Assembly (NCBI RefSeq): GCF_009882975.1
Contig: NZ_WTUX01000011.1
Location: 124,001 to 188,000, forward strand
Length of the DNA stretch: 64,000 nucleotides
Source of the DNA: Maritimibacter harenae
GTDB taxonomy: Bacteria > Pseudomonadota > Alphaproteobacteria > Rhodobacterales > Rhodobacteraceae
Reading direction: 5' to 3'
Position 1 is the first letter of the stretch. Every line of letters begins with the position of its first letter. Under the pieces are notes generated by a model, which was given only the letters and a program-made list of their open reading frames with translations, did no database searches and had not been told where the DNA came from. A program made the position numbers and the translations under genes. This document shows, in pieces, positions 46,511 through 55,183 of the stretch.

Positions 46511-47272
46511 ATGAAGAAAACGCTCCGCGAACTCTACGAAGGCCATACCGACCGCGCGCATCGGTTCCGCTACGCGCTCCTGACCTTCGACCTGACCACG
46601 ATCGCCTTCGTGATCGGCACGTCGTTCTTCGAGCATGGCCCGGTTGTCGAGACGATCGACATGGTGATCGGGGCCGTGATCCTCGCCGATTTCGCGGCGC
46701 ATCTCTACGTCACCCGCGCCAAGGCGCGCCATTTCATGAAGCTGTCGACGTGGGCGGACCTGATCGCGATGGTCAGCTTCCTGGCCCCGATCGCGGGCGA
46801 GGGCTTCGGCTTCCTGCGCATCCTGCGCACGCTCCGGCTCCTGCACACCTACCAGCTCGCCGCGCGGCTCAGGAAGGATTTCAAGTTCTTCCGCCAGAAC
46901 GAACACGTGCTGCTGGCGACCGTGAACCTCGTGGTGTTCCTTTTCGTGATGACCGGCCTCATCTACGCGACGCAGGCCGAACAGAACCCCGAGATCGGCA
47001 ACTACGCCGACGCGCTCTACTTCACCGTGACCACGCTCACCACCACCGGCTTCGGCGACATCACGCTTCAGGGCACGGCGGGCAAGATGCTGTCGGTGGC
47101 CGTCATGATCGTGGGGATCACGCTGTTCCTGCGCCTGGCCACGGCGCTGTTCCGGCCCCCGAAGGTGCGCCACGAATGTGAAAACTGCGGGCTGTTGCTG
47201 CACGACCCCGACGCGGTGCACTGCAAGCATTGCGGGGCCACGGTGAAGATCGAGACCGAGGGCCTGGTCTGA
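46511..47272 (+). CDS. Voltage-gated-type potassium channel with C-terminal zinc ribbon
   Basis: A 253-residue six-helix ion channel. The S4-like helix at about 101-121 has regularly spaced arginines (FLRILRTLRLLHTYQ). The pore filter is T178-T-G-F-G-D183, a variant of TVGYGD. After S6 (VAVMIVGITLFLRLATALF) a short tail carries C223-x2-C226 and C238-x2-C241, a zinc-ribbon pattern instead of the usual RCK or cNMP domain. The zinc or redox role of the tail is inferred. Confidence 0.9.
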   Translation: MKKTLRELYEGHTDRAHRFRYALLTFDLTTIAFVIGTSFFEHGPVVETIDMVIGAVILADFAAHLYVTRAKARHFMKLSTWADLIAMVSFLAPIAGEGFGFLRILRTLRLLHTYQLAARLRKDFKFFRQNEHVLLATVNLVVFLFVMTGLIYATQAEQNPEIGNYADALYFTVTTLTTTGFGDITLQGTAGKMLSVAVMIVGITLFLRLATALFRPPKVRHECENCGLLLHDPDAVHCKHCGATVKIETEGLV

Positions 47273-47280
47273 ACCACGGC

Positions 47281-48135
47281 TCAGGTGGGGGCCGCGTCCG
47301 CCATGAGGGCGCGCAATGCGTCGGCATTGCGCGCGGCCCAGTCCGACAGGGTTTCCGGGGCACGCCCGAGGATACGCTCGACATCGCCCGGCCGGGGTGC
47401 CTCGGGCCGAAGGCGGGGCAGGGTGTGCAGAAGCAGCATCACCGCGATGTAGGACCACGGCTGCCCCTGCCGCCGGGCGTGGGCCACGAAGCCCGCGACC
47501 GATTTCGGCGCGTAGCGAAAGCCGGTCCCCGCGGCGCCGTTCACCGCGTCGAGGGCGGCAGCGAAGTCCATCGCGTGCCCGGTGGTCACGCGGAGCGCCT
47601 CGGGCACCGTCCCGGCCGTCATGGCCCAGGCAGCCATCGCGCCCACGTCGCGCGCCGAGATCCAGTCGAAGCCGAGCTTGCCCGCGGGCAGGACGACACG
47701 GCCCGTGCGCGCGAGCTCATCGGCCAGCGTGGTCGTCAGGTTCTCCATGAAATAGCCGGGACGCACGAAGCAGTGGGCGAAGCCCGCCTCCCGGATCACC
47801 GCCTCGATCTTCGCATGGGGCAGGTAGCTCTTCGTCTCGGCCCCGGCGACCGACAGGAACACGATCCGGGTGTCGCGTGCATGGGTGGAGAGGAACCTGC
47901 GGAACGGGGCTGGGTCGGCAAGCGCGGGCGGACGCATCAGGAAGATCGCGTCGAAGGCGGCGTCCGGGCCGCGGCCGGTTGCGAGGTCCAAGGCGACCGC
48001 CGGTTCGGCCCCGTGCCAGCGCGCGGGGTCGCGCAGCCCCACGGTCACGTCGTGGCCACCGCCGCCGAGCGCGCGCAGCACTTCGCGCCCGACGTTTCCG
48101 GTGGCCCCCGTGACCAGCAGGCGGCGGGGCGTCAC
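47281..48135 (-). CDS. NAD(P)-binding NmrA-like / atypical SDR protein
   Basis: A 284-residue Rossmann protein with the nucleotide motif LLVTGATGNVGREVL (about 6-20). Sequence and length fit NmrA-like or NAD(P)H:quinone-oxidoreductase-like atypical short-chain dehydrogenases. Its catalytic residues and substrate are unknown. Its start overlaps the stop of the J-domain gene by four bases. Confidence 0.88.
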   Translation of the reverse strand: MTPRRLLVTGATGNVGREVLRALGGGGHDVTVGLRDPARWHGAEPAVALDLATGRGPDAAFDAIFLMRPPALADPAPFRRFLSTHARDTRIVFLSVAGAETKSYLPHAKIEAVIREAGFAHCFVRPGYFMENLTTTLADELARTGRVVLPAGKLGFDWISARDVGAMAAWAMTAGTVPEALRVTTGHAMDFAAALDAVNGAAGTGFRYAPKSVAGFVAHARRQGQPWSYIAVMLLLHTLPRLRPEAPRPGDVERILGRAPETLSDWAARNADALRALMADAAPT

Positions 48136-48758
48136 TTGAAGTTCCGGCTTTCCTTGATCTGGTCCCAGGCCCAGACGACCTGCTGAAGCTGCTCTTCCTG
48201 GCTGCGGTCGCCGCCGTTCATGTCCGGGTGCAGCACCTTGATCAGCGCCTTGTAGGCCTTGCGCACCTCGGCCTTGGTCCAGTGGTCCTTGGCGTCGAGG
48301 ATCTCGATCGCGCGCCGCTCGGTGGGCGGCAGGCGGCGGGTGCCGGTCACGGACTTGCCGGGGTTCTGGGTGGCGTTGGCGCCCAGAACCTGGTGCGGGT
48401 CGTCGACGCCCAGGCGCGACCAGGCACGCTGTTCGCGCGAGCGGAACGACTTCGTCTCACGCTCCCAGACCTTGTCCTTGTTGGCCTGGTCGTCCATTTC
48501 TTCTTCGGTCGCGCCGTTGAAGAAATTCCACTTCAGATTGTACTCGCGCACGTGCTCCTTGCAGAACCACAGGTACTCGTCGAGGTGGTCGGGACTGCGC
48601 GGCGCGCGGTATTGCCCCTGTTCCTCGCACCCGGGATGCTCGCATACGCGCGTCGAGGTTTCGAACGCACCAGACATGCCGCGCTTGCCGCGCGTGCGCT
48701 TTTTTTTCGAGGCCGACACCGAAATGTCAAAACCGAAAGGATCGCTGCTCTTATCCAT
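48132..48758 (-). CDS. J-domain protein (DnaJ-like) with N-terminal Cys/His motif
   Basis: A 208-residue cytosolic protein. The C-terminal J domain (about 150-208) keeps the HPD tripeptide in KVLHPDMNGGD, needed to stimulate DnaK. The N-terminal part has C39-x4-C44 and C66-x2-H69, a possible zinc site, and a basic stretch KKKRTRGKRG. This architecture is a known small alphaproteobacterial DnaJ family of unclear client. It is divergent from bolA. Confidence 0.9.
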   Translation of the reverse strand: MDKSSDPFGFDISVSASKKKRTRGKRGMSGAFETSTRVCEHPGCEEQGQYRAPRSPDHLDEYLWFCKEHVREYNLKWNFFNGATEEEMDDQANKDKVWERETKSFRSREQRAWSRLGVDDPHQVLGANATQNPGKSVTGTRRLPPTERRAIEILDAKDHWTKAEVRKAYKALIKVLHPDMNGGDRSQEEQLQQVVWAWDQIKESRNFK

Positions 48759-48892
48759 GAACCCACTCTTTTCGACTCGGACGAGGGAGTTTAGTGCATT
48801 TTCCCGACATGAGAAGGGACCTGCCCGAAAAAGGCGGTCCCCCGCCCAAAAACTTTCGTGACCGCCCCGCCGGGGCGGGGAAAGGAGACCCG

Positions 48893-49150
48893 ATGGCCCG
48901 GGAAGACGAGATCCGCACCGCGCTCGAGACGGCCTTCGCGCCGCGCGAACTGGAGGTGATCAACGAGAGCCACCGTCACGCGGGCCACGCGGGCGACGAC
49001 GGGTCCGGTGAAAGCCATTTCCGCGTGCGTATCGTGGCAGACGCCTTCGCCGGCCAGTCGCGGGTGGCGCGCCACCGGGCGGTGCACGCCGCGCTGGGTC
49101 CCGCGCTCATGGGCAAGATCCACGCGCTCGCGCTCGACGTGCAGGGCTGA
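48893..49150 (+). CDS. bolA: BolA family protein
   Basis: An 85-residue BolA domain protein: INESHRHAGHAG (residues about 23-34) with the conserved His, ESHFRVRIVADAF and RHRAVHAALG. BolA proteins work with monothiol glutaredoxins in iron-sulfur trafficking or as regulators. AAAGGAG at 48881-48887 sets ATG 48893. A CCGCCCC/GGGGCGG hairpin lies in its leader (48862-48879). Its stop abuts that of the convergent next gene. Confidence 0.94.
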   Translation: MAREDEIRTALETAFAPRELEVINESHRHAGHAGDDGSGESHFRVRIVADAFAGQSRVARHRAVHAALGPALMGKIHALALDVQG

Positions 49151-49747
49151 TCAGGCGACGGTCGTCCGGCTGTCGCGGTCTTCGTCGTCCTCCCCCTGGC
49201 TCTCGTCGTCGGACGCATCCTCCGACGAGGTGCCTGCGGCGGCCGCGCGGTCCTCCGTCTCCGGGGCCGGCTCTTCCGCCTCGGGCGCTTCTTCCGGCGT
49301 GTCCTCGGCGGTGCTGCTCTCGACCTTGCTCTCGACACGGTCGATCAGGCGGGCGTGCGTTGCGTCCGGCTCGGACACGTCGGGGAAGGCGGGCCGGTCC
49401 TCGGACTCGGTCACGACCTGCGCCTCGGTCGCCGAGGGCAGGCGCGGGAAGCTCTCCTCGGTCAGCGCCTCGACCTGCGCGCCCAGGCTCGAGGGGTGCA
49501 CGACCGCGTCGCCGGTCACTTCACGGCGGAAGACGAGCATGTTTTGGAACACCGTGGTGCGCCCGGTGAGCCCCGTGCGTTCCTCGGACGGCAGCGTGTC
49601 GGTGCGCAGGTATTCCCAGCCCTCGGCCGCCATGTCGTTCATGCAGTCCGTGAGCGCATGGGCGAACCGGGCTTCGGCGCCGCGCACGCCCTTGGCCTTC
49701 TTGCCCTTCTTGGGGGCGGGAACCGCCCGGTATTCGTACCGTTGCAT
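49151..49747 (-). CDS. DUF4177 domain protein with acidic tail
   Basis: A 198-residue protein. The first 75 residues have the DUF4177 pattern YEYRAVPAP-...-LNDMAAEGWEYLRTDTLP-like (here MNDMAAEGWEYLRTD) followed by VFQNMLVFRRE. The second half (about 110-198) is low-complexity and rich in E, D, S, A and P, probably disordered. Function unknown. Confidence 0.88.
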   Translation of the reverse strand: MQRYEYRAVPAPKKGKKAKGVRGAEARFAHALTDCMNDMAAEGWEYLRTDTLPSEERTGLTGRTTVFQNMLVFRREVTGDAVVHPSSLGAQVEALTEESFPRLPSATEAQVVTESEDRPAFPDVSEPDATHARLIDRVESKVESSTAEDTPEEAPEAEEPAPETEDRAAAAGTSSEDASDDESQGEDDEDRDSRTTVA

Positions 49748-49844
49748 GGGGTCTCTCCATCTGACCGTTGGCCCTTAGCAGATTCGCGACACCAAAGTCC
49801 AAGCGGGTGCCCCGCCCATCGGCGGTGTCGCGCGCGCCGGTGCC

Positions 49845-50318
49845 TCAGCGCCGGGTGATGCCGATCCGCCGTCCGGCACGCTCTGGCCAGGTGTCGGGCT
49901 TGTGACGCTCGTGGAAGGCCGCGAGCTTGGCCTGCACGTCGGCGGGCATGGGCGCGACCTTGGGGCCGGACATGTCCACGTGCAGCCCCAGCGCCTCGCC
50001 GGTGGCGGCGATCCAGCCGTCCTCGTGGTGGATCTCCTGGAAGGTGTGGAACCGCTTCTCGTCGTAGTCGAGCAGCCAGGAATGCACCCGGACCTTCGCG
50101 TCGAGGTGCAGCTCGCGCAGGTAGCAGATGTGGAACTCGGCCGTGTAGGTCGTGAAGCCGCGCTCCTGCAGGTACTCTGCGCCGAAACCGATGTCCGGGT
50201 AGAAATCGTCCGCCGCCGTGTCGAACAGCACGTTGTAGTAGGCCATGTTGAGATGGCCGTTGTAGTCGATCCACTCCGGCTTGATCGTCTTGATCTCCGA
50301 GATATGCGGCGTTCCCAT
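49845..50318 (-). CDS. Hotdog-fold acyl-CoA thioesterase
   Basis: A 157-residue hotdog-fold protein with the 4HBT active-site motif [18 protein letters not shown] at about 16-33. The strand pattern [20 protein letters not shown] follows. It probably hydrolyses an acyl-CoA; related domains are found with carnitine dehydrogenases. Start ATG 50318 follows GGAGGG on the minus strand. The frame stays open upstream through the repeat, which is not coding. Confidence 0.9.
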   Translation of the reverse strand: MGTPHISEIKTIKPEWIDYNGHLNMAYYNVLFDTAADDFYPDIGFGAEYLQERGFTTYTAEFHICYLRELHLDAKVRVHSWLLDYDEKRFHTFQEIHHEDGWIAATGEALGLHVDMSGPKVAPMPADVQAKLAAFHERHKPDTWPERAGRRIGITRR

Positions 50319-50410
50319 GCGTCCCTCCGTCTGGTTTTCGCGCAAGCTAGGCGAGGGGGGCGCCCAAGGGAAGGGGCGGGTGTTGCGCCGCCCCGGCTGC
50401 GCCGGGCCGT

Positions 50411-50491
50411 CGCGGCGGGCACGCGCCTGCGGCGCGTCCGGAGGGCGCTGCCCTCCGGACCTCCCGAGGTATTTCTCAAACGAAGAAGGGG
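50411..50491 (+). repeat. 80-bp palindromic intergenic repeat, copy 1
   Basis: About 90% identical to 52681-52760. It contains an 11-bp perfect stem 50436-50446/50450-50460 (GTCCGGAGGGC-GCT-GCCCTCCGGAC). A GGCACGCGCC...GGCGCGTCC part and a CCTCCCGAGG tail run into ATTT. It lies between divergent genes. The form is that of a REP-like element of this bacterial group. Confidence 0.8.
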
Positions 50492-50544
50492 TGCGGCGTT
50501 CGGGCGGCTGGCGCCGGGGGCGCGGCGGGCGTAAGGAACACGCC

Positions 50545-50874
50545 ATGACCCGGACCTTGCCTGCGTGCCCCGACTGTGCCTCGACCTTCACCTACGAGAT
50601 GGACGCGCTGCTCGTCTGCCCCGAATGCGGACACGAGTGGACGCCGCAGGCCGAGGCGCGGGTGCGCGATGCCGTGGGCAACATCCTGAGCGACGGCGAC
50701 ACCGTGACGGTCATCAAGGACCTGAAGGTCCGGGGTACGTCCTCCGTGGTCAAGGTGGGCACGAAGGTGCGCGGCATCCGCCTGGTCGAAGGCGACCACG
50801 ACATCGACTGCAAGGTGCCCGGGATCGGGCAGATGGGGCTGAAGAGCCAGTTCGTGAAGAAGGTCTCCGGGTAG
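50545..50874 (+). CDS. PhnA-type zinc-ribbon protein
   Basis: A 109-residue protein with an N-terminal zinc ribbon [25 protein letters not shown] (two C-x2-C pairs, C8/C11 and C25/C28) and a C-terminal PhnA SH3-like domain ending LKSQFVKKV. Despite the name (linked to alkylphosphonate operons) the role of this family is not settled. No phosphonate genes are nearby. Confidence 0.9.
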   Translation: MTRTLPACPDCASTFTYEMDALLVCPECGHEWTPQAEARVRDAVGNILSDGDTVTVIKDLKVRGTSSVVKVGTKVRGIRLVEGDHDIDCKVPGIGQMGLKSQFVKKVSG

Positions 50875-50984
50875 GAGGAGGTCCGCTCACGGCGGGGCCT
50901 GCACCCCGGACGGTGCAGCGGCGGGCTTGATGGCCCGGGCGCGCTGTGGCTACCCTCGGTGCAGGACAGTGAAAGGGACGAGCG

Positions 50985-51503
50985 ATGCGAGTGATGCGTT
51001 GGGGCATGGTGGCGCTTCTGGCCGTTTCGGTGGCGGGGCTTTCAGGCTGCAGCAGCCGGACACGGACCACCACCTTCAGCACCTCCGATCACGACTGCAT
51101 GGCGCGCGCGATGTATTTCGAGTCGAACCGGTCGAGCCGGGACGGCATGGTCGCGGTGGGCAGCGTGGTGATGAACCGGGTCGCGTCGGACGATTTTCCC
51201 GACACGGTCTGCGGCGTCGTGGGCCAGCGCGGGCAGTTCGCGCCGGGGGTGATGTCCAAGGACATGAGCGAGCGGCGCTCGCGCTCCCGGGTCTCCGAGG
51301 CCGCGGCCGCGGTCCTGGCCGGGGAGCGTCATCCCCACGTCGCCAACGCCCGCTTCTTCCATGCGCTCTACTACCGGGCGGGCTACAACAACATGCACTA
51401 CGTGGCCTCCGCCGGGGGCAACGCCTTCTACGAGAAACGCGACCCTGCGCGGGTGACCCAGCCCACGCCGCTTCCGGCGGTCGAGGGGCTGACGCGGGGC
51501 TGA
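50985..51503 (+). CDS. SleB-type cell wall hydrolase lipoprotein
   Basis: A 172-residue protein. The signal peptide has lipobox GLSG-C22. The SleB (Hydrolase_2) domain starts at CMARAMYFESNRSSRDGMVAVGSVVMNRV with the likely catalytic E46 and runs through RFFHALYYRAGY. Family members cleave peptidoglycan glycan strands; in Gram-negatives they are taken as periplasmic wall hydrolases. The SatD operator region follows the stop codon. Confidence 0.9.
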   Translation: MRVMRWGMVALLAVSVAGLSGCSSRTRTTTFSTSDHDCMARAMYFESNRSSRDGMVAVGSVVMNRVASDDFPDTVCGVVGQRGQFAPGVMSKDMSERRSRSRVSEAAAAVLAGERHPHVANARFFHALYYRAGYNNMHYVASAGGNAFYEKRDPARVTQPTPLPAVEGLTRG

Positions 51504-51512
51504 GCGGTGATG

Positions 51513-51586
51513 TGACCCTGAAGTGGGTCATTTTTGAAATTGACCCGAAAACGGTTACATGGAACAATACACCCGATGACGGGTCA
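51513..51586. promoter_or_regulatory. Cluster of TGACCC/GGGTCA inverted repeats before satD (putative operator)
   Basis: TGACCC lies at 51513-51518 and 51541-51546; GGGTCA lies at 51525-51530 and 51581-51586. The first two form a perfect 6-6-6 inverted repeat. The second and third form a near-palindrome GGGTCA-N10-TGACCC, and the fourth overlaps the satD start. The HTH in the SatD protein makes autoregulation likely but unproven. Confidence 0.6.
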
Positions 51587-52238
51587 CTTCGATACGACAT
51601 ACGGCGTTCTGATGGGCGACCTGGTGCGCAGCGAACGGGCGCCGGCGCCCGAGGCATTGCATGACGCCTTCAACCGCGCTGTCGCGCAAGAGAACCGGCG
51701 GCATGCGGACGTGATCGTCTCGCCCCTGACCATCACGCTCGGCGACGAGTTCCAGGGGCTCGTCGCCACGCTGGAGGACACCGCGCGGCTGGCGCGCCGA
51801 CTGCGCCTCGGGCTTCTGGCCGAGGGGATCGATTGCCGTTTCGTGATCGGGCAGGCGGCGCTCAATACCCCGGTGAACCCGGAGCGGGCCTGGAACATGA
51901 TGGGCCCGGGGCTTGCGCGGGCGCGCGAGACGCTGGAGGAGAAGGCCCACGGCCTGACCTATCGCTTCACCCTGTTCGAGGCGCCGATGACCGAGCGGCT
52001 GCTGAACGCGATCGGCGCCGGGCTGTCCGTGATCGAGCGTGGCTGGACCGACCGGCAGCGTGCGGACATCGCGGACCTGATCGAGGGGCAGGGCGTGGAC
52101 GAGATCGCTGCACGGCGCGGGGTCACGCGGCACTCGGTCTACAAGGTGCGCAGCGCGGGCGATTACGACGCCTACGCGATGCAATGGGCCGCCGTCGAGG
52201 CGGCGCTGGCCGGGATCGACGCGGAGGGCGGCGCATGA
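51576..52238 (+). CDS. SatD family protein with C-terminal helix-turn-helix
   Basis: A 220-residue protein starting TTYGVLMGDLVRSERAP, the SatD-family N-terminus, with ITLGDEFQGLVATLEDTARL and FVIGQAALNTPVNPERAWNMMGPG following. The end (about 160-190) reads GVDEIAARRGVTRHSVYKVRS, a helix-turn-helix. The family is little studied. The gene is coupled (ATGA) to a membrane protein gene and sits behind a cluster of inverted repeats, which suggests a self-regulating two-gene unit. Confidence 0.85.
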   Translation: MTGHFDTTYGVLMGDLVRSERAPAPEALHDAFNRAVAQENRRHADVIVSPLTITLGDEFQGLVATLEDTARLARRLRLGLLAEGIDCRFVIGQAALNTPVNPERAWNMMGPGLARARETLEEKAHGLTYRFTLFEAPMTERLLNAIGAGLSVIERGWTDRQRADIADLIEGQGVDEIAARRGVTRHSVYKVRSAGDYDAYAMQWAAVEAALAGIDAEGGA

Positions 52239-52672
52239 CCGATGTGCTGCACGGCGCGGGCTACAGCCTTGTCGCGCTGGTCCTGCTGACCGGCGGCGGC
52301 AACGTCGCCTGCCGGTGGCTTCTCAGGGCGACCGGGTTGAAGCCCAAGGCGGCGGTGGCGGGCGTCGCCGAGGACGGGGAGAACACGGCGCGCGCGGGCC
52401 GCGTCATCGGCTCGCTCGAGCGGCTGATCCTGGCCGTGGGCGTGCTGATCCAGAGCTGGGAGGTGCTGGCCGCGGTGATCGCGCTCAAGTCCGTGTCGCG
52501 GTTCAAGGAACTCAACGACAAGACCTTCGCGGAATACTTCCTCGTGGGCTCCCTGTGCAGCCTGCTCTGGACCATCCTCGTGGCGGTGGCCTGGCTGGGC
52601 TACGACGCGCGGTTCGGGATCGGGCTGCGCGAGATGCTCACCACCGCGTTGGGCGGTATGACCGGCGGCTGA
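52235..52672 (+). CDS. Membrane protein of unknown function, partner of SatD-like gene
   Basis: A 145-residue protein with three or four hydrophobic helices (about 8-28, 60-82, 105-125). The cytosolic loop contains KSVSRFKELNDKTFAEYFLVGS. No enzyme motif is recognised. It overlaps satD by four bases, so the two are translated together. It is convergent with gatB across repeat copy 2. Confidence 0.8.
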   Translation: MTDVLHGAGYSLVALVLLTGGGNVACRWLLRATGLKPKAAVAGVAEDGENTARAGRVIGSLERLILAVGVLIQSWEVLAAVIALKSVSRFKELNDKTFAEYFLVGSLCSLLWTILVAVAWLGYDARFGIGLREMLTTALGGMTGG

Positions 52673-52680
52673 ACCGGACG

Positions 52681-52760
52681 GGCGGCGGGCACGCGCCGGT
52701 GGCGCGTCCGGAGGGCGCTGCCCTCCGGACCTCCCGAGGTATTTTCGAAACAGAGAAGGG
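52681..52760 (+). repeat. 80-bp palindromic intergenic repeat, copy 2
   Basis: The second copy of the element at 50411, in the same orientation, with its 11-bp stem at 52706-52716/52720-52730 and ATTTT at the end. It lies between convergent genes, where it could also act as a terminator. Confidence 0.8.
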
Positions 52761-52769
52761 GGTCGGGGG

Positions 52770-54284
52770 TCAGAGGCCCAGCTTGGCCGACACGATCTCG
52801 TTCACCGCCTTCGGGTTGGCCTTGCCGCCCGTGGCCTTCATCACCTGGCCCACGAACCAGCCCGCGAGCTTGGGGTTCTGTTGGGCCTTCTCGACCTGCG
52901 CCGGGTTGGCCGCGATCACCTCGTCCACCGCCGCCTCGATGGCGCCGGTGTCGGTGACCTGCTTCATGCCGCGATCCTCGACGATCTGCGCCGGGTCGCC
53001 GCCCTCGGTGTAGACGATCTCGAACAGGTCCTTGGCGATCTTGCCGGAAATGTCGCCCTTCTGGATCAGGCCAACGATGGCGCCCAGCTGTTCGGGCGAG
53101 ACCGGGCTTTCGGTGATGTCGCGGTCGTCCTTCTTGAGGCGACCGAAGAGTTCGTTGATGACCCAGTTCGCGGCCATCTTGCCGTCACGCCCCTCCGCGA
53201 CCTTCTCGAAGTAGTCGGCGTTGACCCAGTCGGCGGTCAGCACGCCCGCGTCGTATTCGGACAGGCCGAAGTCCTTCACGAAGCGCGCCTTCTTCTCGTC
53301 GGGGAGTTCCGGGAGCGCGGCCGCGATGTCGTCGACCCAGGCCTGCTCGATCTCGAGCGGCAGGAGGTCGGGGCAGGGGAAGTAGCGGTAGTCGTGCGCC
53401 TCTTCCTTGGAGCGCATCGAGCGGGTCTCGTTCTTGTCCGGGTCGTAGAGGCGGGTTTCCTGCTCGACCTCGCCGCCGTCCTCGAGGATGGCGATCTGGC
53501 GGCGGGCTTCGAAGTCGATCGCCGCCTGGATGAAGCGCATGGAGTTCATGTTCTTGATCTCGCAGCGCGTGCCGAGGTGGCTGAAATCCTGGGTTTCGAC
53601 GTATTTCTCGTACTGGCCCGGGCGGCAGACGGACACGTTGACGTCGGCGCGCAGGTTCCCGTTCTGCATGTTGCCGTCGCAGGTGCCGAGGTAGCGCAGG
53701 ATCTGGCGCAGCTTGGTGACGTAAGCCGCGGCTTCCTCGGGGCCGCGGATGTCGGGGCGCGAGACGATTTCCATCAGTGCGACGCCGGCGCGGTTGAGGT
53801 CCACGAAGGACATGTTCGGGTCCATGTCGTGGATCGACTTGCCCGCGTCCTGTTCGAGGTGGATGCGTTCGATCCGCACGCGGCGCGCGACACCGGGCGC
53901 CATGTCGACGATGATTTCGCCTTCGCCCACGATGGGGTGGTAGAGCTGCGAGATCTGGTAGCCCGACGGCTGGTCCGGGTAGAAGTAGTTCTTCCGGTCG
54001 AAGGCGGAGAAGAGGTTGATGTCCGCCTTGAGGCCCAGGCCCGTGCGCACGGCCTGCTCGACGCAGAACTCGTTGATCACCGGCAGCATGCCCGGCATGG
54101 CCGCGTCCACGAAGGCGACGTTGGCGTTGGGTTCGGCTCCGAACTGGGTCGAGGCGCCGGAGAAGAGCTTGGCCTTCGAGGAGACCTGGGCATGGACCTC
54201 CATGCCGATGACCAGCTCCCAGTCCTCTTTCGCACCGGAGATCCGGCTGGGTTTCGGGGCTTCGAAGGCAAGATGGTCGAGCAT
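52770..54284 (-). CDS. gatB: Asp/Glu-tRNA amidotransferase subunit B (GatB)
   Basis: GatB activates the mischarged Glu-tRNA(Gln) or Asp-tRNA(Asn) side chain for amidation by GatA in the GatCAB complex. From ATG 54284 it has 504 residues. Family motifs include [55 protein letters not shown] and [12 protein letters not shown]. The C-terminal YqeY-like tail domain is present (about 360-504). gatA and gatC are not in the window. Confidence 0.97.
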   Translation of the reverse strand: MLDHLAFEAPKPSRISGAKEDWELVIGMEVHAQVSSKAKLFSGASTQFGAEPNANVAFVDAAMPGMLPVINEFCVEQAVRTGLGLKADINLFSAFDRKNYFYPDQPSGYQISQLYHPIVGEGEIIVDMAPGVARRVRIERIHLEQDAGKSIHDMDPNMSFVDLNRAGVALMEIVSRPDIRGPEEAAAYVTKLRQILRYLGTCDGNMQNGNLRADVNVSVCRPGQYEKYVETQDFSHLGTRCEIKNMNSMRFIQAAIDFEARRQIAILEDGGEVEQETRLYDPDKNETRSMRSKEEAHDYRYFPCPDLLPLEIEQAWVDDIAAALPELPDEKKARFVKDFGLSEYDAGVLTADWVNADYFEKVAEGRDGKMAANWVINELFGRLKKDDRDITESPVSPEQLGAIVGLIQKGDISGKIAKDLFEIVYTEGGDPAQIVEDRGMKQVTDTGAIEAAVDEVIAANPAQVEKAQQNPKLAGWFVGQVMKATGGKANPKAVNEIVSAKLGL

Positions 54285-54455
54285 GATCGTCCTCTGGGCT
54301 GCGGGTCGAAAGCCTTCTAGGACAGGGCCAAAACGGGGGCAAGGGCCGGTTTTCGGCGGGAATTGGCCGAATCCGTGCAAGGCCGGCCCCCGCACGTTGT
54401 CTTGAAGGCGGGAATCGCGTTCATCGCCGCGACGGAAACGAAGAGTGGTAGGAAC

Positions 54456-55061
54456 ATGGGACTGAAACAGCTTGTGCTGGGCGGGCTCGTGGCGCTTGGT
54501 CTTTCGGGCTGCGGCGAGGTGAATTTCGACGAGGTGTTCTCGTCGAAGAGCGACGCGACGCAGGACCTGACGATGCGCTGGGATCACACGCCGCACGGGG
54601 CCGCGTGGACCGAGACCGTGATGACCTCGCTCGACAGCCACGGCCGCAACCTCACCGCGATCATCCCCGGCGATATCGACACCTGGTGCCCGGGATACCG
54701 CACCGCCGATCTCGACGGGCGCAAGGCGTTCTGGACCGGGCTGATCTCGACGCTGGCCAAGCACGAAAGCACCTGGCGCCAGACCGCGGTGGGCGGTGGC
54801 GGCCTGTGGTTCGGGCTGGTGCAGATCGCGCCGGCGACCGCGCGCGCCTATGGCTGCGACGCACGCTCGGGCGAAGCGCTCAAGGACGGCAACGCGAACC
54901 TGTCCTGTGCCGTGCGGATCATGAACCGCACCGTGGCACGCGACGGGGTGGTCAGCCAGAACATGCGCGGCGTGGCCGCCGACTGGGGTCCGTTCCACAG
55001 CCGCACGAAGCGCGAGGACATGATCACCTGGACCAAGCAGCAGAGCTACTGCCAGGGCTGA
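54456..55061 (+). CDS. Lytic transglycosylase (SLT-type) lipoprotein
   Basis: A 201-residue lipoprotein with lipobox GLSG-C19. The SLT-like domain has the catalytic glutamate E104 in [12 protein letters not shown], then [18 protein letters not shown], the GLMQI-like motif of soluble lytic transglycosylases. It would cleave the MurNAc-GlcNAc bond from the outer membrane side. ATG 54456 follows AGGAAC. It is ended by a strong terminator. Confidence 0.9.
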   Translation: MGLKQLVLGGLVALGLSGCGEVNFDEVFSSKSDATQDLTMRWDHTPHGAAWTETVMTSLDSHGRNLTAIIPGDIDTWCPGYRTADLDGRKAFWTGLISTLAKHESTWRQTAVGGGGLWFGLVQIAPATARAYGCDARSGEALKDGNANLSCAVRIMNRTVARDGVVSQNMRGVAADWGPFHSRTKREDMITWTKQQSYCQG

Positions 55062-55081
55062 TCTTCGGCACGATCGAGCAG

Positions 55082-55116
55082 AAAGGGCGCTTTCCCGGCC
55101 GGGGAAGCGCCCTTTT
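55082..55116 (+). terminator. Rho-independent terminator after the transglycosylase gene
   Basis: The arms AAAGGGCGCTT (55082-55092) and AAGCGCCCTTT (55105-55115) pair perfectly, with further CCC/GGG pairing inside, and end in TTTT. Confidence 0.92.
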
Positions 55117-55183
55117 GCATGGGCGCCGCGAATGCGGCCACGTTCGGATTGGCCACGCGCGCGATCGGCGCTAGACCTCGTTC

